Source of the DNA: Phytophthora colocasiae | Taxonomy: Eukaryota > Oomycota > Peronosporomycetes > Peronosporales > Peronosporaceae | Assembly: GCA_018806915.1 (NCBI GenBank) | Contig: JAGKQI010000087.1 | Span: 310,001 to 374,000, forward strand | Direction: 5' to 3' | DNA: 64,000 bases | Shown here: positions 20,513 to 31,834 of the stretch, piece by piece | How the letters are laid out: the number at the start of each line of letters is the position of its first letter | How positions within the stretch are numbered: position 1 is the stretch's first letter | Made by a program: the position numbers and the translations under genes | The notes under the pieces: model-generated | The model's input: only the letters and a program-made list of their open reading frames with translations | Told to the model about the DNA's origin: nothing | The model's database searches: none

Positions 20513-22378
20513 ATGGGAGTCACTACTGCTCCTCTCAAGTCCCCCATGGGCTCACCTGCAGTGCCCTACGAGCCCGTTCAAACTATGTGGGAAGCTCGTC
20601 CGCGCAAGTATAAGAGTATCCTGTTCGAGGTCTGCATCTTCATCCTCACGATGGAATTGGCTGAACGTCTGAGCTACTTCGGGATCAATCAAGGTCTCAA
20701 GAACTTCATGCAGAAGATCGGATGGAGTTTGGTATCGGCAAGTGCATTGAAGAGTACCTGGACGTCCATCTGCTACCTTACGCCCTTGTTCGGTGCCTAT
20801 TTAGCTGACGAACGGTGGGGTCGGTTCCGTACCATCTTGACGTTCGGTATATGGTACTGCGTTGGTGACTTCCTCGTGGCTATCGCTGCGTACCCGACGA
20901 TCATGACGAACTCTGCTGCTGTGAATCCGATCTTCATCATCGGTTTGTTTGTGGGTATCGGTATTGGTACTGGTTGTATCAAGTCCAACGTGATCACCCT
21001 CGGTGCAGACCAGTTCAACCCGCACGACCCAAGTGAAGTTCACCAGAAGGAGACGTACTTCTCGTACTTCTACTTCTGCATCAATATCGGCTCCGGTTTC
21101 TCGTACGGCTACCTGTCTATCCTGTGTGTGGACGGCTCCGCTCAGATCCCTGCTGAATACGGATACTTCGCCACGTACATGATCTGCGCCGTCGTGATGC
21201 TGGTTGCTATCATTATGCTGTGTGTGGGTTACCCTCGCTACGTGTTCCAGCCACCCAACGACCGCTCCATCTCCATGATGTGCCAACTTGGCTGGGCTAA
21301 CGCTAAGCAAACTCGCAAGGGTCTCATCCTCGTGGCCAGCTCGTTCAGCTTCTTGGGTGCGCTTATTGTCAACGTTATCGCTGCGTTCACCACCTCATCC
21401 GGCAACGTTGGCAACGTCTTGTCATACATCGCTGCTGTACTGGTGCTTGCCGGTATTGTCGGCTGGGTCTACGTTGGCCAGGACCAGTCCTTCCTGGACG
21501 CGTCTAAGGTCAGTCAAGGTGGAGATTTCGACGATGTGCGCGTCGAGGGATACAAGAAACTGGTGCGTGTTCTCCCGTACGCCGCTTGCACGATCATCTG
21601 GAACTGCGCGTACGACCAGACCGACGCCAACTTCCAGTCCATCACGCAACAGTGTGACTTGCGTCTCGATACCAGCGACCCAGACAGCTCTCAGATCCCT
21701 GGCGCTATGCTTGGTGTCTTTGACCCCATTGTCATCGTCATTTGCATCCCCATTCTCGACTCCATCGTGTACCCGGCATACACCAAGTGGGCGGGCAAGT
21801 CTCCCAGTCAGTTTGGCAAGTCCGCCATTGGTCTTCTTGTCGCCATTGTCGGTATCTTCTGGGCTGGAATCTTTGAGGTCATTCGACGCAACGCTGGCGA
21901 ATTGAGAGATGCGAACGGAAATCCGATTCTGGACGGTGGTAGCTCGCAGCCCATGAACGACATCACGTGGGGAGCTGCCGTCCCTAATTACATCTTTATC
22001 GGACTGGCCGAGTGTCTGATCAACGTGACTGCTTACGATCTCGTGTACTCGTCAGTGCCAATGTCACTCAAGTCCATGGCCCAAGCTGTGATCCTGTTCA
22101 TGAGCTCCATGGGCTCCATCCTGACGTCGGTCTTCACTATTATGTTCTCCAAGTCGCTCCCGTCGGACAACCTGAACGAGGACCATCTCGAGAACATGTT
22201 CTTCACGGTGGGCGCTGTGAGCGTCATCAACTTTGTCTTCTTCGTTATTACCATGAGGAAGATGAACATGGGGATGTCTTCGTCACCCGAACTTGATCAC
22301 CTCGGCAACGAGATCCAGGACCTCATGGATGAAAAAATCTCTGTGAGCTCCCGTCACAGTGTCGCGGCCATTAAGTAA
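20513..22378 (+). CDS. POT/PTR family oligopeptide transporter 2
   Basis: 621-residue paralogue of transporter 1, same fold and predicted role in proton-driven peptide uptake. ELAER is at residues 48-52 and both PTR signatures are present. The start is fixed by the initiator just upstream and by identity with transporter 3 from the first codon. The first 471 bases are almost identical to transporter 3 (two differences seen), after which the two diverge at many silent sites. The middle and C-terminal parts are instead nearest to transporter 1 (GAMLGVFDPIVIVICIPILD onward). This patchwork suggests gene conversion within the cluster. Confidence 0.93.
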   Translation: MGVTTAPLKSPMGSPAVPYEPVQTMWEARPRKYKSILFEVCIFILTMELAERLSYFGINQGLKNFMQKIGWSLVSASALKSTWTSICYLTPLFGAYLADERWGRFRTILTFGIWYCVGDFLVAIAAYPTIMTNSAAVNPIFIIGLFVGIGIGTGCIKSNVITLGADQFNPHDPSEVHQKETYFSYFYFCINIGSGFSYGYLSILCVDGSAQIPAEYGYFATYMICAVVMLVAIIMLCVGYPRYVFQPPNDRSISMMCQLGWANAKQTRKGLILVASSFSFLGALIVNVIAAFTTSSGNVGNVLSYIAAVLVLAGIVGWVYVGQDQSFLDASKVSQGGDFDDVRVEGYKKLVRVLPYAACTIIWNCAYDQTDANFQSITQQCDLRLDTSDPDSSQIPGAMLGVFDPIVIVICIPILDSIVYPAYTKWAGKSPSQFGKSAIGLLVAIVGIFWAGIFEVIRRNAGELRDANGNPILDGGSSQPMNDITWGAAVPNYIFIGLAECLINVTAYDLVYSSVPMSLKSMAQAVILFMSSMGSILTSVFTIMFSKSLPSDNLNEDHLENMFFTVGAVSVINFVFFVITMRKMNMGMSSSPELDHLGNEIQDLMDEKISVSSRHSVAAIK

Positions 22379-23270
22379 GTGTAGCTGTTGTTTATATGGG
22401 CGAATACATAAACATATCGGAAATTTCTTCGTGTCTTCCGCTCGAACGTCAAGTCTTGAAGCGCCCAGTGCTTGACGTTATGTAGTCGAGCGACGATTAT
22501 GATAGATCCTCAGCAGCTGCAGGGCGATCATGCCGTGTATTGAAGACTTCAGTACAGCCTCAATGCCACCCCACACAGAACCAGCTATTACAATACAGCC
22601 TTGCAATCGCAATTCTTGCTGCCATCCTGTATTCCGAGTCCGATGTACAAGCGTATTCGTGACAAGGCAGTGCTGGCGTGATGGGGGTCGTCCTTAGATT
22701 AAGATTCCCCGCGTGGTCCTCGCCCTCGGAATTAAAATCCGTGTGCACCAGCACCGTGCAGGAAGACAAGCAACGGGGCCATGCGTGCACCCGCACGTCG
22801 TGATTTCAGTGATCTTCATTTTCGCTGCTCATCAATCTCGAACTCTATTTCCTAGGCCATATCGAAGTACAAAGGGTAGTATACTTCGAAGAACTCACTT
22901 GGACTACATTCCAGTGTGTACATTCAGTTTGCATTGTGGCTGGTCTTGTCCACATCAAACACCGTTTCGCTGACAAACTCACTCGAACTACTGTAGAACG
23001 TCTCTCAACAGCGACGGAGGAGACATTCGCACGTGATTCCAACGCTAGAAGCTTGCACAAACGCTGATGTTTTTCTTCCATCACCTGAAGTTGGCGCCCC
23101 GTCTCTGATTCGTCTACATCCCGTCTTTGAGTTCGTCTACATAGGAGATGGGCCACTTTTGCATGACAAGTTCAACGCCTGACCACTCGCTCTGCTTCGT
23201 GATCTCCTCATCCCTCTGCGCCACGACGGGGATAAAGGCACTCCACTGCCGCGTTTCGCACTCGAGAGCA
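22379..23270. other. Intergenic between transporters 2 and 3
   Basis: About 0.9 kb with no gene-like ORF. It ends in the transporter 3 promoter. The near-identity of transporters 2 and 3 starts only at the ATG, so the promoters differ. Confidence 0.5.
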
Positions 23271-23290
23271 GCTCTCACTTTCCAATTGGA
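23271..23290 (+). promoter_or_regulatory. Oomycete initiator of transporter 3
   Basis: GCTCTCACTTTCCAATTGG is a good match to the initiator and flanking box, about 33-52 bases before the ATG at 23323. Confidence 0.65.
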
Positions 23291-23322
23291 CTTCCAGCGC
23301 CTACTTCGACTGCAAGAAGAGC

Positions 23323-25188
23323 ATGGGAGTCACTACTGCTCCTCTCAAGTCCCCCATGGGCTCACCTGCAGTGCCCTACGAACCCGTTCAAACTATGTGG
23401 GAAGCTCGTCCGCGCAAGTATAAGAGTATCCTGTTCGAGGTCTGCATCTTCATCCTCACGATGGAATTGGCTGAACGTCTGAGCTACTTCGGGATCAATC
23501 AAGGTCTCAAGAACTTCATGCAGAAGATCGGATGGAGTTTGGTATCGGCAAGTGCATTGAAGAGTACCTGGACGTCCATCTGCTACCTTACGCCCTTGTT
23601 CGGTGCCTATTTAGCTGACGAACGGTGGGGTCGGTTCCGTACCATCTTGACGTTCGGTATATGGTACTGCGTTGGTGACTTCCTCGTGGCTATCGCTGCA
23701 TACCCGACGATCATGACGAACTCTGCTGCTGTGAATCCGATCTTCATCATCGGTTTGTTTGTGGGTATCGGTATTGGTACTGGTTGTATCAAGTCGAGTG
23801 TTATTACTCTTGGCGCTGATCAGTTCAACCCGTATGATCCAAGTGAAGTTCACCAGAAGGAGACGTACTTCTCGTACTTCTACTTCTGTATCAACGTGGG
23901 CTCAGGTGTGTCTTATGGCTACCTGTCCATCTTGTGTGTGGAAGGCTCGCCTCAGATTCCGGCTGAGTACGGCTATTTCGTCACGTACATGATCTGCGCC
24001 TGTGTGATGGCATTTGCTGTCCTGATGCTGTGTGTGGGTTACCCTCGCTACGTGTTCCAGCCACCTAACGACCGCTCCATCTCCATGCTGTGTCGTCTTG
24101 TCTGGGTCAACTCCAAGCAGACTCGCAAGGGCTTACTCCTTCTTCTCAGCATGTGCTTCTTCTTGGGTGCTTTGGTCGTCAACGTGGCTGCTGCGTTCTC
24201 CGCGTCACACGGGGATATCGGTAACGTCTTGTCCTACATCGCTGCTGTGTTAGTGCTGGCTGGAGTTGTGTCGTGGGTTTACATCGGCCAAGATCAATCC
24301 TTCCTGGACGCCTCTAAGGTCACTCAAGGTGGAGATTTCGACGACGAACGCATCGAAGGATACAAGAAACTGGTGCGAGTTCTCCCGTACGCCGCCTTCA
24401 CGATCATCTGGAACTGCGCGTACGACCAGACCGACGCCAACTTCCAGTCTATCACGCAACAGTGCGACTTGCGTCTCGATACCAGCGACCCAGACAGCTC
24501 TCAGATCCCTGGCGCTATGCTTGGTGTCTTTGACCCCATTGTCATCGTCATTTGCATCCCCATTCTCGACTCCATCATTTACCCAGCGTATCACAAATGG
24601 ACTGGCAAACCTGCCAGCCAATTCGGGAAAGCGGCAACTGGGCTTGCAATCGCTATTGTTGGGCTCTTTTGGACTGGCATCTTCGAGGTCATTCGACGTA
24701 ACGCTGGTGCTCTGCAGGACGCAAACGGTGATCCGATTCTGGACGGTGGAAGCTCACAGCCCATGAATGACATCACGTGGGGAGCTGCTGTCCCGAACTA
24801 CGTCTTCATCGGACTTGCCGAGTGTTTGATCAACGTTACCTCGTACGACCTCGTGTACTCGTCGGTGCCAATGTCACTCAAGTCCATGGCCCAAGCTGTG
24901 ATTCTGTTCATGAGCTCCATGGGCTCCATCCTGACGTCGGTCTTCACTATTATGTTCTCCAAGTCACTCCCGTCGGACAACCTGAACGAGGATCATCTTG
25001 AGAACATGTTCTTCACTATGGGAGCCGTCAGTGCTATCAACTTCGTCTGCTTTGTGGTAGTCATGAAGAGGATGAACATGGGGATGTCGTCTTCTCCGGT
25101 CCTCGACACGATGGGGAACGAGATCCCTGGCATTTTGGATGAAAAACTATCAGTAAGTTCACGTCAGAGTGTGGCTACAACCAAGTAA
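23323..25188 (+). CDS. POT/PTR family oligopeptide transporter 3
   Basis: 621-residue paralogue in tandem with transporter 2. Same proton-coupling ELAER motif and PTR signatures (FYFCINVGSGVSYGYLS). It is the most divergent copy in the middle (for example the loop after VSYGYLSILCVEGS, and the central linker). The first 157 codons match transporter 2 almost base for base, and the last 130 codons are again very close. Differences cluster in cytoplasmic and loop segments, which could alter substrate range; that is inference. Confidence 0.93.
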   Translation: MGVTTAPLKSPMGSPAVPYEPVQTMWEARPRKYKSILFEVCIFILTMELAERLSYFGINQGLKNFMQKIGWSLVSASALKSTWTSICYLTPLFGAYLADERWGRFRTILTFGIWYCVGDFLVAIAAYPTIMTNSAAVNPIFIIGLFVGIGIGTGCIKSSVITLGADQFNPYDPSEVHQKETYFSYFYFCINVGSGVSYGYLSILCVEGSPQIPAEYGYFVTYMICACVMAFAVLMLCVGYPRYVFQPPNDRSISMLCRLVWVNSKQTRKGLLLLLSMCFFLGALVVNVAAAFSASHGDIGNVLSYIAAVLVLAGVVSWVYIGQDQSFLDASKVTQGGDFDDERIEGYKKLVRVLPYAAFTIIWNCAYDQTDANFQSITQQCDLRLDTSDPDSSQIPGAMLGVFDPIVIVICIPILDSIIYPAYHKWTGKPASQFGKAATGLAIAIVGLFWTGIFEVIRRNAGALQDANGDPILDGGSSQPMNDITWGAAVPNYVFIGLAECLINVTSYDLVYSSVPMSLKSMAQAVILFMSSMGSILTSVFTIMFSKSLPSDNLNEDHLENMFFTMGAVSAINFVCFVVVMKRMNMGMSSSPVLDTMGNEIPGILDEKLSVSSRQSVATTK

Positions 25189-25296
25189 GCGTACAGGATG
25201 TATTGAAGATCTGTAGTTGAAGTGGAATGTAACCAAACACATCGATGATGCTACATGAACTCACAAAATGAAGAGCCTAGGTCACCGGTCTGGTCC

Positions 25297-26763
25297 TTAG
25301 TACGCGGCAGCTGCGTTGACGGTGTTCAACGCGTTGAGGCGGCCGTAGCCGTACTGGTTGTTCGGGTACGTGGAGCTCGACGTTCCACCGCACGTCTTGC
25401 TCGTGCTCGGCAGCGACTTCGTGGTGGATCCCGAAAGAACAGTCTTCAACGCATCGAAGCAGAGGCCAGGGCGTGCACTCAGTGCGAGCGCGATGGTACC
25501 TGCCAGGTGTGGCGCGGCCATACTCGTTCCCGAGACCGACAAATAGTCGGTGTTGTTGCCGTTCCAGGCAGAACGGACGCTCACGCCCGGCGCCGTGAAA
25601 TCGGGTTTCACCAGGCCATTTGCCGCAGGACCAAGGCTACTGAACGAACCGAGATTGTCGCTGCTGTCGGAAGCTCCGACTGAAAAAGCCTTGGCAGAGT
25701 CACCGGGAGAAACGACGCTGCCACAGCCATTGGCGCCTGAATTGCCCGCCGAGAACACTGGGATGATACGAGCGGCGGCCCACGCGTCAAGACTGGACTG
25801 GAAATACGTAAGTCCTTGACCAACGCCCCAACTGTTGCTCACGACGTCGGGGGCCTTCGCAGGGTTACAGTTGTTGCCGTTCGTGTCCGTCGGGCACATC
25901 ATGAACTGCGCACAAGCCGTCAAGAGAGACAACGAGCACGACGTGGGGCCACATCCCTTGCAGGCCATCCACTTGGCACCAGGCGCGATCCCCACGCCCT
26001 TCTTCCCAGCGATCGTGGCCGTCGTGTGCGTTCCATGTCCATTGTCATCGTACGGCGTCGCGGTCTTCTGACTCGGGTCGTACCAGCCGTACGCACCCAT
26101 CCAGTTGTCCACAAGAGCTTCGTGTGTGCTGCGAACTCCAGTGTCAATCGTTCCAACGATGACATTCTGGCCAGTGTTGCCCGTAGCCCAAACGTTCGTG
26201 GCCTGAATCTTCGAGGCACCCCAACCGGCAGTAGCAGTGTTGTTGGTGGAATCGGCTGCTATTTGAGTCGGGCCCAATTCGATGATGAGGTCAAAGATGA
26301 CCTCCTTCACGAGTTTGCCAGTGGCGACACCTTGGAGGATCTGCTTCAAGATATCCACGGGGCAGTCCAAGATCTCGATCGTGTTAGTGATCCAGTGGCT
26401 CTTAAACGTGATGCCCGCCGCTTGAAGAATCTGCAGTATCGGGCCTTGAGTCGCGTCTCGGTGCTGCTGGAGTGCGGTCATGATGTTCACGAGATTCTGG
26501 GTCCGATATTCAGGCGTCCAAACGTCGGTGCTGTAGTCGGCTACCGAGTCGATGACCGCCTTGACGTCGTCGTCCATGATGATGAGAATCTTACGAGGAT
26601 CGAACAGGTACCCGACCACTTTCGTCACCAGTGAGTCTAGAGTCGTGACCACCGTAGTCACCGTACCCAGCACCGTACCCAGCAGGTTCCCTAATTGAGG
26701 AGCTCCCGATACTGTCACCACTAGCAAAGTGGCTACGAATAACGCGAGTCCGAGACGCGTCAT
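25297..26763 (-). CDS. Secreted subtilisin-like serine protease (S8)
   Basis: Extracellular endopeptidase of 488 residues. Residues 1-20 are a signal peptide. A prodomain of about 150 residues follows, with an inhibitor-like RKILIIMDDDVKAVID segment. The catalytic domain has Asp207 in GTIDTGVR, His243 in NGHGTHT, oxyanion Asn341 in SAGNSG and Ser414 in SGTSMAAPH, so it looks fully active. Several Cys pairs (for example near 268-300) fit a secreted enzyme. No transmembrane anchor or C-terminal extension. Transcribed convergently with transporter 3, with about 110 bases between stops. Such proteases are common in the oomycete secretome, where they serve nutrition or infection. Confidence 0.93.
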   Translation of the reverse strand: MTRLGLALFVATLLVVTVSGAPQLGNLLGTVLGTVTTVVTTLDSLVTKVVGYLFDPRKILIIMDDDVKAVIDSVADYSTDVWTPEYRTQNLVNIMTALQQHRDATQGPILQILQAAGITFKSHWITNTIEILDCPVDILKQILQGVATGKLVKEVIFDLIIELGPTQIAADSTNNTATAGWGASKIQATNVWATGNTGQNVIVGTIDTGVRSTHEALVDNWMGAYGWYDPSQKTATPYDDNGHGTHTTATIAGKKGVGIAPGAKWMACKGCGPTSCSLSLLTACAQFMMCPTDTNGNNCNPAKAPDVVSNSWGVGQGLTYFQSSLDAWAAARIIPVFSAGNSGANGCGSVVSPGDSAKAFSVGASDSSDNLGSFSSLGPAANGLVKPDFTAPGVSVRSAWNGNNTDYLSVSGTSMAAPHLAGTIALALSARPGLCFDALKTVLSGSTTKSLPSTSKTCGGTSSSTYPNNQYGYGRLNALNTVNAAAAY

Positions 26764-26819
26764 GGTCGTTCTTGGTCCTTGAGTGAGGTTGTTTCAGCGA
26801 GTGAAGCTGGTTACTGGAA

Positions 26820-26838
26820 GGTGAATTGAGGAATGAGC
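26820..26838 (-). promoter_or_regulatory. Oomycete initiator of the subtilisin gene
   Basis: On the minus strand GCTCATTCCTCAATTC matches the consensus initiator plus flanking box almost perfectly, about 60-75 bases before the ATG at 26763. Confidence 0.7.
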
Positions 26839-27814
26839 TTTAGTTGCTTGGAGAATTCTGCTAAGACGAAGAACCCACGCGTAACGGGCCATGGCGAACA
26901 GACCACCACTACACAACATCAGTTCAGTATGGGTCTCCGCTCTTGCTTCTTGGCTTCTTGCAAGCGTTTCGACTGGAGTTGCTAACGGTGTTAAACGACG
27001 GGTGTGAGAGTTTTCCATGGGGTGTTCGTCCCGTCGACAGTCTTCTTCTTCTTTGGAATTCGTGCTGAAAAGCGACCGAATCTGAGGTATCGAGCACTTT
27101 TGTTCCGTGCGTCTTGGCAACTTGGAAAACTTAGAGCTGTAGCTGCGTACGAACTTGATTTGGCTGGCAGATACTTCTTCATGAAGAAGAATTGAAAGCA
27201 CCGGTACATTTTTATCGTCTGCGAAAAATGTAGACAAACCCAAGCCGACGCGACGTAACTCAGCCCCTGCTGCACTGTTAAAAGCACCGCAGACCACTTC
27301 ATCTCACCGATATAGTAGCTCTTCCAGTTTCGGTGAGGTCTGGCCCCAAAGACTTGCGCAAAGTCAAACTTGAATACTGTTGTCACTCAGGAGATGGCAA
27401 CGAGGTCCCCACTGCATTTTATCACTGGTCAACGATCGGGGCTGTCAAGTTCGGCATTGTCTTGAGCAAGTATAGTTTTTTCTTCTTTCTTGGAAGTTTT
27501 TCTTCTCTCCAGAACGTGCCGAAAGTATCCAACTAGCCGGACGATGCGTTTCATAGCGCTTGGAGTCGGAATGGATACTCCTTGCGGATCACCGAAGGCG
27601 ATTGCAAAAGTTCGACCGCTTTGCCACACTCAATCAATGTAACCCAGCGTTTCGTGGCTAATAGTTTATAGAGTCTTGGTCATACGTGTGGACATTTCAG
27701 CACTGGAAGGCCTCGCATTAAGCTCACTTTTCGTAATGATCCCGTAAATTTCCCTTCTTTAGCGTCCAACGTCGACACAAAGCTTTGAGGTCAACCTGGG
27801 AGATTGAAATCAGC
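26839..27814. other. Intergenic, subtilisin to SFI1-like gene
   Basis: Overlapping short ORFs on both strands but no domain, signal peptide or conserved pattern that I recognise. Contains T-rich tracts near 27475-27500. Confidence 0.4.
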
Positions 27815-30800
27815 TTACTGTCGCTTAACTGGACCCCAACGGTCAGCAACTGACGCCCGAAAAGAGCGCAACCAGGCAATATCAATCAGCAGCACTTTTT
27901 GACAGCTCGACTGTCTACAGCGAGAAACCGAAGACAACAAAGGGGTATGACATTTCTTCCAGACTAACACAATAAAAACTGCAACATAAAGTCTATTATC
28001 GTGAATTATTCGTGTCGAATCAGCAATCTCATGTAGAATTTTGCTCCTCCACGCGCTGAGCGCCTCAGGAAGCGGTAAAACGTCATGCTCATCATCTCCA
28101 ACAACTTCTAACATGCATTCTCGTAGCAAAATACATTCACTCTCATGGAAAAAAATGACGGAAGAGTGCAAATGAAATCGGCAAAGGTTTGGTTGGCTGA
28201 CGAGCGTCATACCGTGAGGGACTAAATAAAACAACTGTCAATGACGGTATGCGGTCCGAACCGTATGTTGAACCGTTTGTTAACCGTTAGATACACCAAG
28301 GCAATTAGGTTTCGGCTAACGCTGCTTGACAACTTCAAGTTGCCAGGCAAAAAAGCACTTTGCAAGCACTTGACGAGCCCAAAACTGCAGTGCAACTTGT
28401 CTAGTGCTAAACCTTTGACGTTTCCCCACTTTCTTCGATATACAACGACGGAGACGAGTTTGCACAACGAGGTACCAACATTGGAGCACATGTGTCATCA
28501 AGACGCGATTGCGTTTGAGTTGCGCTTGTAGAGCTCTGGTATCTCGGAATGTGCCACCCACTCGACGTGTCAAAGTTTTGCTGCGTGTTTGCAGTTGCTG
28601 AACGTAGAATTCCCATTGCCTCTTCTGGCGACAGGCCGATACGAATGTTTTCCAGAGCCTCAGAGCGTTTCGCTTGGTCTCTACGATCAGCTTCTTGAGG
28701 TTCAGGACGAGCCACAAGTTGTGGCGTATCGAGTTGTGGCCCACAACTCGATACGCCACTGAGACAGGGAGCGATGCAGTAGATTCCGAGCTGTCTGGAT
28801 GCAAATTTCACGACGTGCTTGTTGCTGGATAGCGTAGCGTTTTAATCCTTTGGAGAAGACTTTGTGCGTAAGAATTAACTGCTGAGTGCGCTGCCATCGA
28901 CACGATATACGCCACAGCTTCCAGTGAATAAAACACGTTTGTCTCCACCGTGAAACTTCTCTCTCTTCACGATGTATTGCCATTCTGTGAGCTGTGATTA
29001 AGAGAACCCAAGCTGTGAACAGTCTTTGTCGTAGTCGTTGCTCCTGCATGCGGCACATACTGGCAGCGACTGCGTATTGTCCACATCGATAGTGTAGAAA
29101 GTGTTTCCAGATCGTAAAAACAGTCTTCAAGCGGAATTGAGTCATACTGTGGCTCCACATGACCAGTGCTAGTTGACGACGCTTAGTAACGCGTAAAAGT
29201 GCATTCCAAGTCCGTGTAACTAGGACGGAGGAGTAGAATTCCGCAGCTTTCAACAGTTTCTGCTTCTCTGTCAATTCATCCCTCCATACACGAAAAACGC
29301 GTCGTCCAACGACATTCCAAGCCAGACGTTTCTCAAGAGACCGACAATGACGAGAATGTTGTGCGGCTGCTAACCATTTAACCAGAATACGTTGAAGCAC
29401 AACCGCTTCGTGCCACGCTTCAGCATCAAGACGTTGGTTCCTCCTCACGATCGAGTTTACTGCTGTAAAGTGGAGCAAGTGAATGGCTTTGCGCTTTGAA
29501 CAACGGTCGAAATACACTGCAGCTTCGGATCGACGCCGCATCAGTGTAAAGTATTGAAGCCAGCGATCCCATCCTCGCACCAGGTGATGCCGTCTGTAGC
29601 ACACAGTAGCAGAGCGTTTGAGACCCACAGTCTGCGCAAATAACAACCGCAGACAGTGTGCGGATAGTTTCTTGTGATAGAATCCAGATGCAAGCCTCAT
29701 TGCTCTCATTTGTTGCTGCTTTTGTCTCCATCGTGATAGCGCGTAACTTAAAACGTGCTCTTTCGCGACTTTCGCCAGTATGTTGGACACCAATTGGTAT
29801 CTACGAGTTTTGTGCAGCCACACAGTGACGAAGTAACTTCTCAGCAAACGATTTACACATTGTATCCGAACTTGATCTGCTTTTGAGCGTAAGTTTTGCC
29901 ACCGAGAGACAAACATTTTCCACCTCTTCCATCGCCAACGGAGTCGTATCAAACGTTGCAACTCTCGTAACTGTATATGCCGATGCTGCATGTCAATTCC
30001 GAGTTTCCACATACGAAAGATCTTGCCACAAAGTAGTTGATGTCGAGCGTGAATCCTATTCCTCCAGTAATCAACACTCCGTTGTAGCTGTCTCCGTTGC
30101 TGTTGCCCTTTGACGATCGAAATTCTTGTCCCCAGCTCCCGCTTGCTCCAATAAGCCCATTTGGCCCAGTGTTGAATCATTTTAGCCACTAAGTGTCTGG
30201 CCGCGATGGCATCAAGAAATTTGTCCTTGCACGCAACGAGGTAAACTGCTTTCCAACGAGATATTACCTTCTTGAATAGTCCATGTCGATAGAACAGTTC
30301 ACTTTTCGAGACTAAGTGTTTACATTCACGTAAAACGTTTGCTTGAACACGCCATACACTGATGGCACGACGTAGTTCACGAACTTCATGCATATCCGCG
30401 AGGCTTTCAACCATCAGTCGCTGCTGCTCTTGCTGGTTAACAGCAAAAACTAACATATTCCAGCATTTTCGCAGTCGTTTGGCTCGTTGCTTTGCGGAGA
30501 ACCGTCGTAGAGCGGAGGAGCGTAAGTAAATGTGTCGCCAAGGATGCCATGCAGCGGTACGCAGAACCAAACGCTGATGATTTTCCTTCAAAACCTCTGC
30601 ACGCAGCTGTAACACCCGGTCTCTGTGTGAGCGACGAAGCCATTTCCACACTACTCGACGAATTTTCCAGTGATAAAAAGATCTTTCTCGCTCTTGATCG
30701 TATTTTGCACTCATCATGATATTCCTGAAGGCATTTCGGCGCAAGTGAGAGTGAATCACAGCCTCAAGTGCTCGTTTCTGCTTAGTAACACGTTGGACGT

Positions 30801-31752
30801 GAAATCTCCACATTTTCAGCACTTGTCGTAGCTTCCGACGACGTCTACGTCGAGTGACAAGCTGCAAGGTATGACGCACCCGTCTCGTATCTTCATGACT
30901 CGACCTCCAAGTGTCAAAAATGTCCCCCAACATTCTCTTTTCACTCCATTGAACAGCAAATTGCCACTGCTTTCGCTGTTCCACATACTCGACCCACATC
31001 AGGAACCAACGCTGGGTTAAATCCAACATCCGTCGCTTAAGGAATAGCTTCACTTGGTCATGAATCATCCGTTGTCTCTCGATCGCAGCATTTAACCATC
31101 TCCAGTAGTGTCGAAGAAGCTGTTGCGCTGCTTTTACTTTGTATCTTCTAAACTTTCTGCGTTGGTTGGCTGCTAATATCCAAGTACAAAACGCTTCACA
31201 GCTCACTCTCTTTCGTCGTTTTTCACGAAATTCCCTTACTTTTACAGCACAGCAATATGCACCAGTCCATCTTCTCCACGCCACTGTAATCTTCAAAACT
31301 TTCATCTTCTTCTCCACGGAATTTATCGCTGTTTTTACCTTGATACAGTAAGATAATCTTCGTCTCCATTCCATAAAAACTGTAGCTGTAAGTTGCTGTT
31401 CTCGACGTCTTCGAGATCGATTGTACAGTCTTGTAATAAATGCCGAAGTGCGAGCAATACGTCGCCATTCAACTATAAATTTATGCAGTAGTACTTGTTT
31501 CTCGTCCGTAGTCAATTGAAGAAGTTTTGGTTCTTTACTTTTTTCTCGAAAAAATCCCAAATCCTGTAGATTAAAAGCTGATTTTTTAGCTGGAGGTCGA
31601 TCTACAGAAGCCAGCAACGCCGTCACTTGACCCCATTTCGTCGCCGAAGTCTTCGATTCACAACTATTTATTCTCTGACTAGTATTTGGCCGTCGTTGGG
31701 CTTGAAAAGCAGCTTCAATCTCCTCTCGTAGTCGCTTTAACGCTTCTGCCAT
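27815..31752 (-). pseudogene. SFI1-like centrin-binding repeat protein, frameshifted by a 29-base insertion
   Basis: Large helical protein with a Trp about every 30-35 residues (VEWRRIAR, MEWRRRLSY, VAWRRWTGA, TWILAANQRR, WRWLNAAIERQR and many more). This is the SFI1 pattern that binds centrins at basal bodies or centrosomes. The main ORF (1016 codons) runs from 31752 to 28702. The repeats continue in another frame to 28316. The break is a 29-base insertion at 28712-28740 that copies the neighbouring 19 bases in inverted order; taking it out restores the frame. A further W-bearing ORF (27815-28234) may be a last exon joined by a 97-base intron (28224-28320), but the donor GTTAGC is weak. The gene shares an 82-base promoter with the MCM7 fragment. 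The frameshift may be real or an assembly artefact. Confidence 0.75.
28721..28759. repeat. Perfect 39-base inverted repeat in the SFI1-like gene
   Basis: GTGGCGTATCGAGTTGTGG, one C, then the exact reverse complement. It coincides with the reading-frame break, and TTGTGG occurs on both sides of the extra 29 bases. This pattern fits a template-switch (snap-back) duplication. Confidence 0.85.
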
Positions 31753-31834
31753 ATTAGCGACTTTTTATATAAAACTCCTGATTGGTTTATATTTTTTTTT
31801 GGCGGTAAACTAACCGAGTGCCAAAGGGTTAATT
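31753..31834. promoter_or_regulatory. Bidirectional promoter with E2F-like site
   Basis: Only 82 bases separate the divergent ATGs of the SFI1-like gene (31752) and MCM7 (31835). The stretch has TTTATATAAAA (about 31764-31774) and TTTTGGCGG (31797-31805), close to the E2F consensus TTTSSCGC that drives S-phase genes such as MCMs. Pairing a replication gene with a centriolar gene would suit joint cell-cycle control. The function is inferred. Confidence 0.5.

Noticed and set aside
26794..27386. Overlapping 167- and 131-codon minus ORFs upstream of the subtilisin
   Set aside because: They overlap each other and the subtilisin promoter, with no recognisable features.
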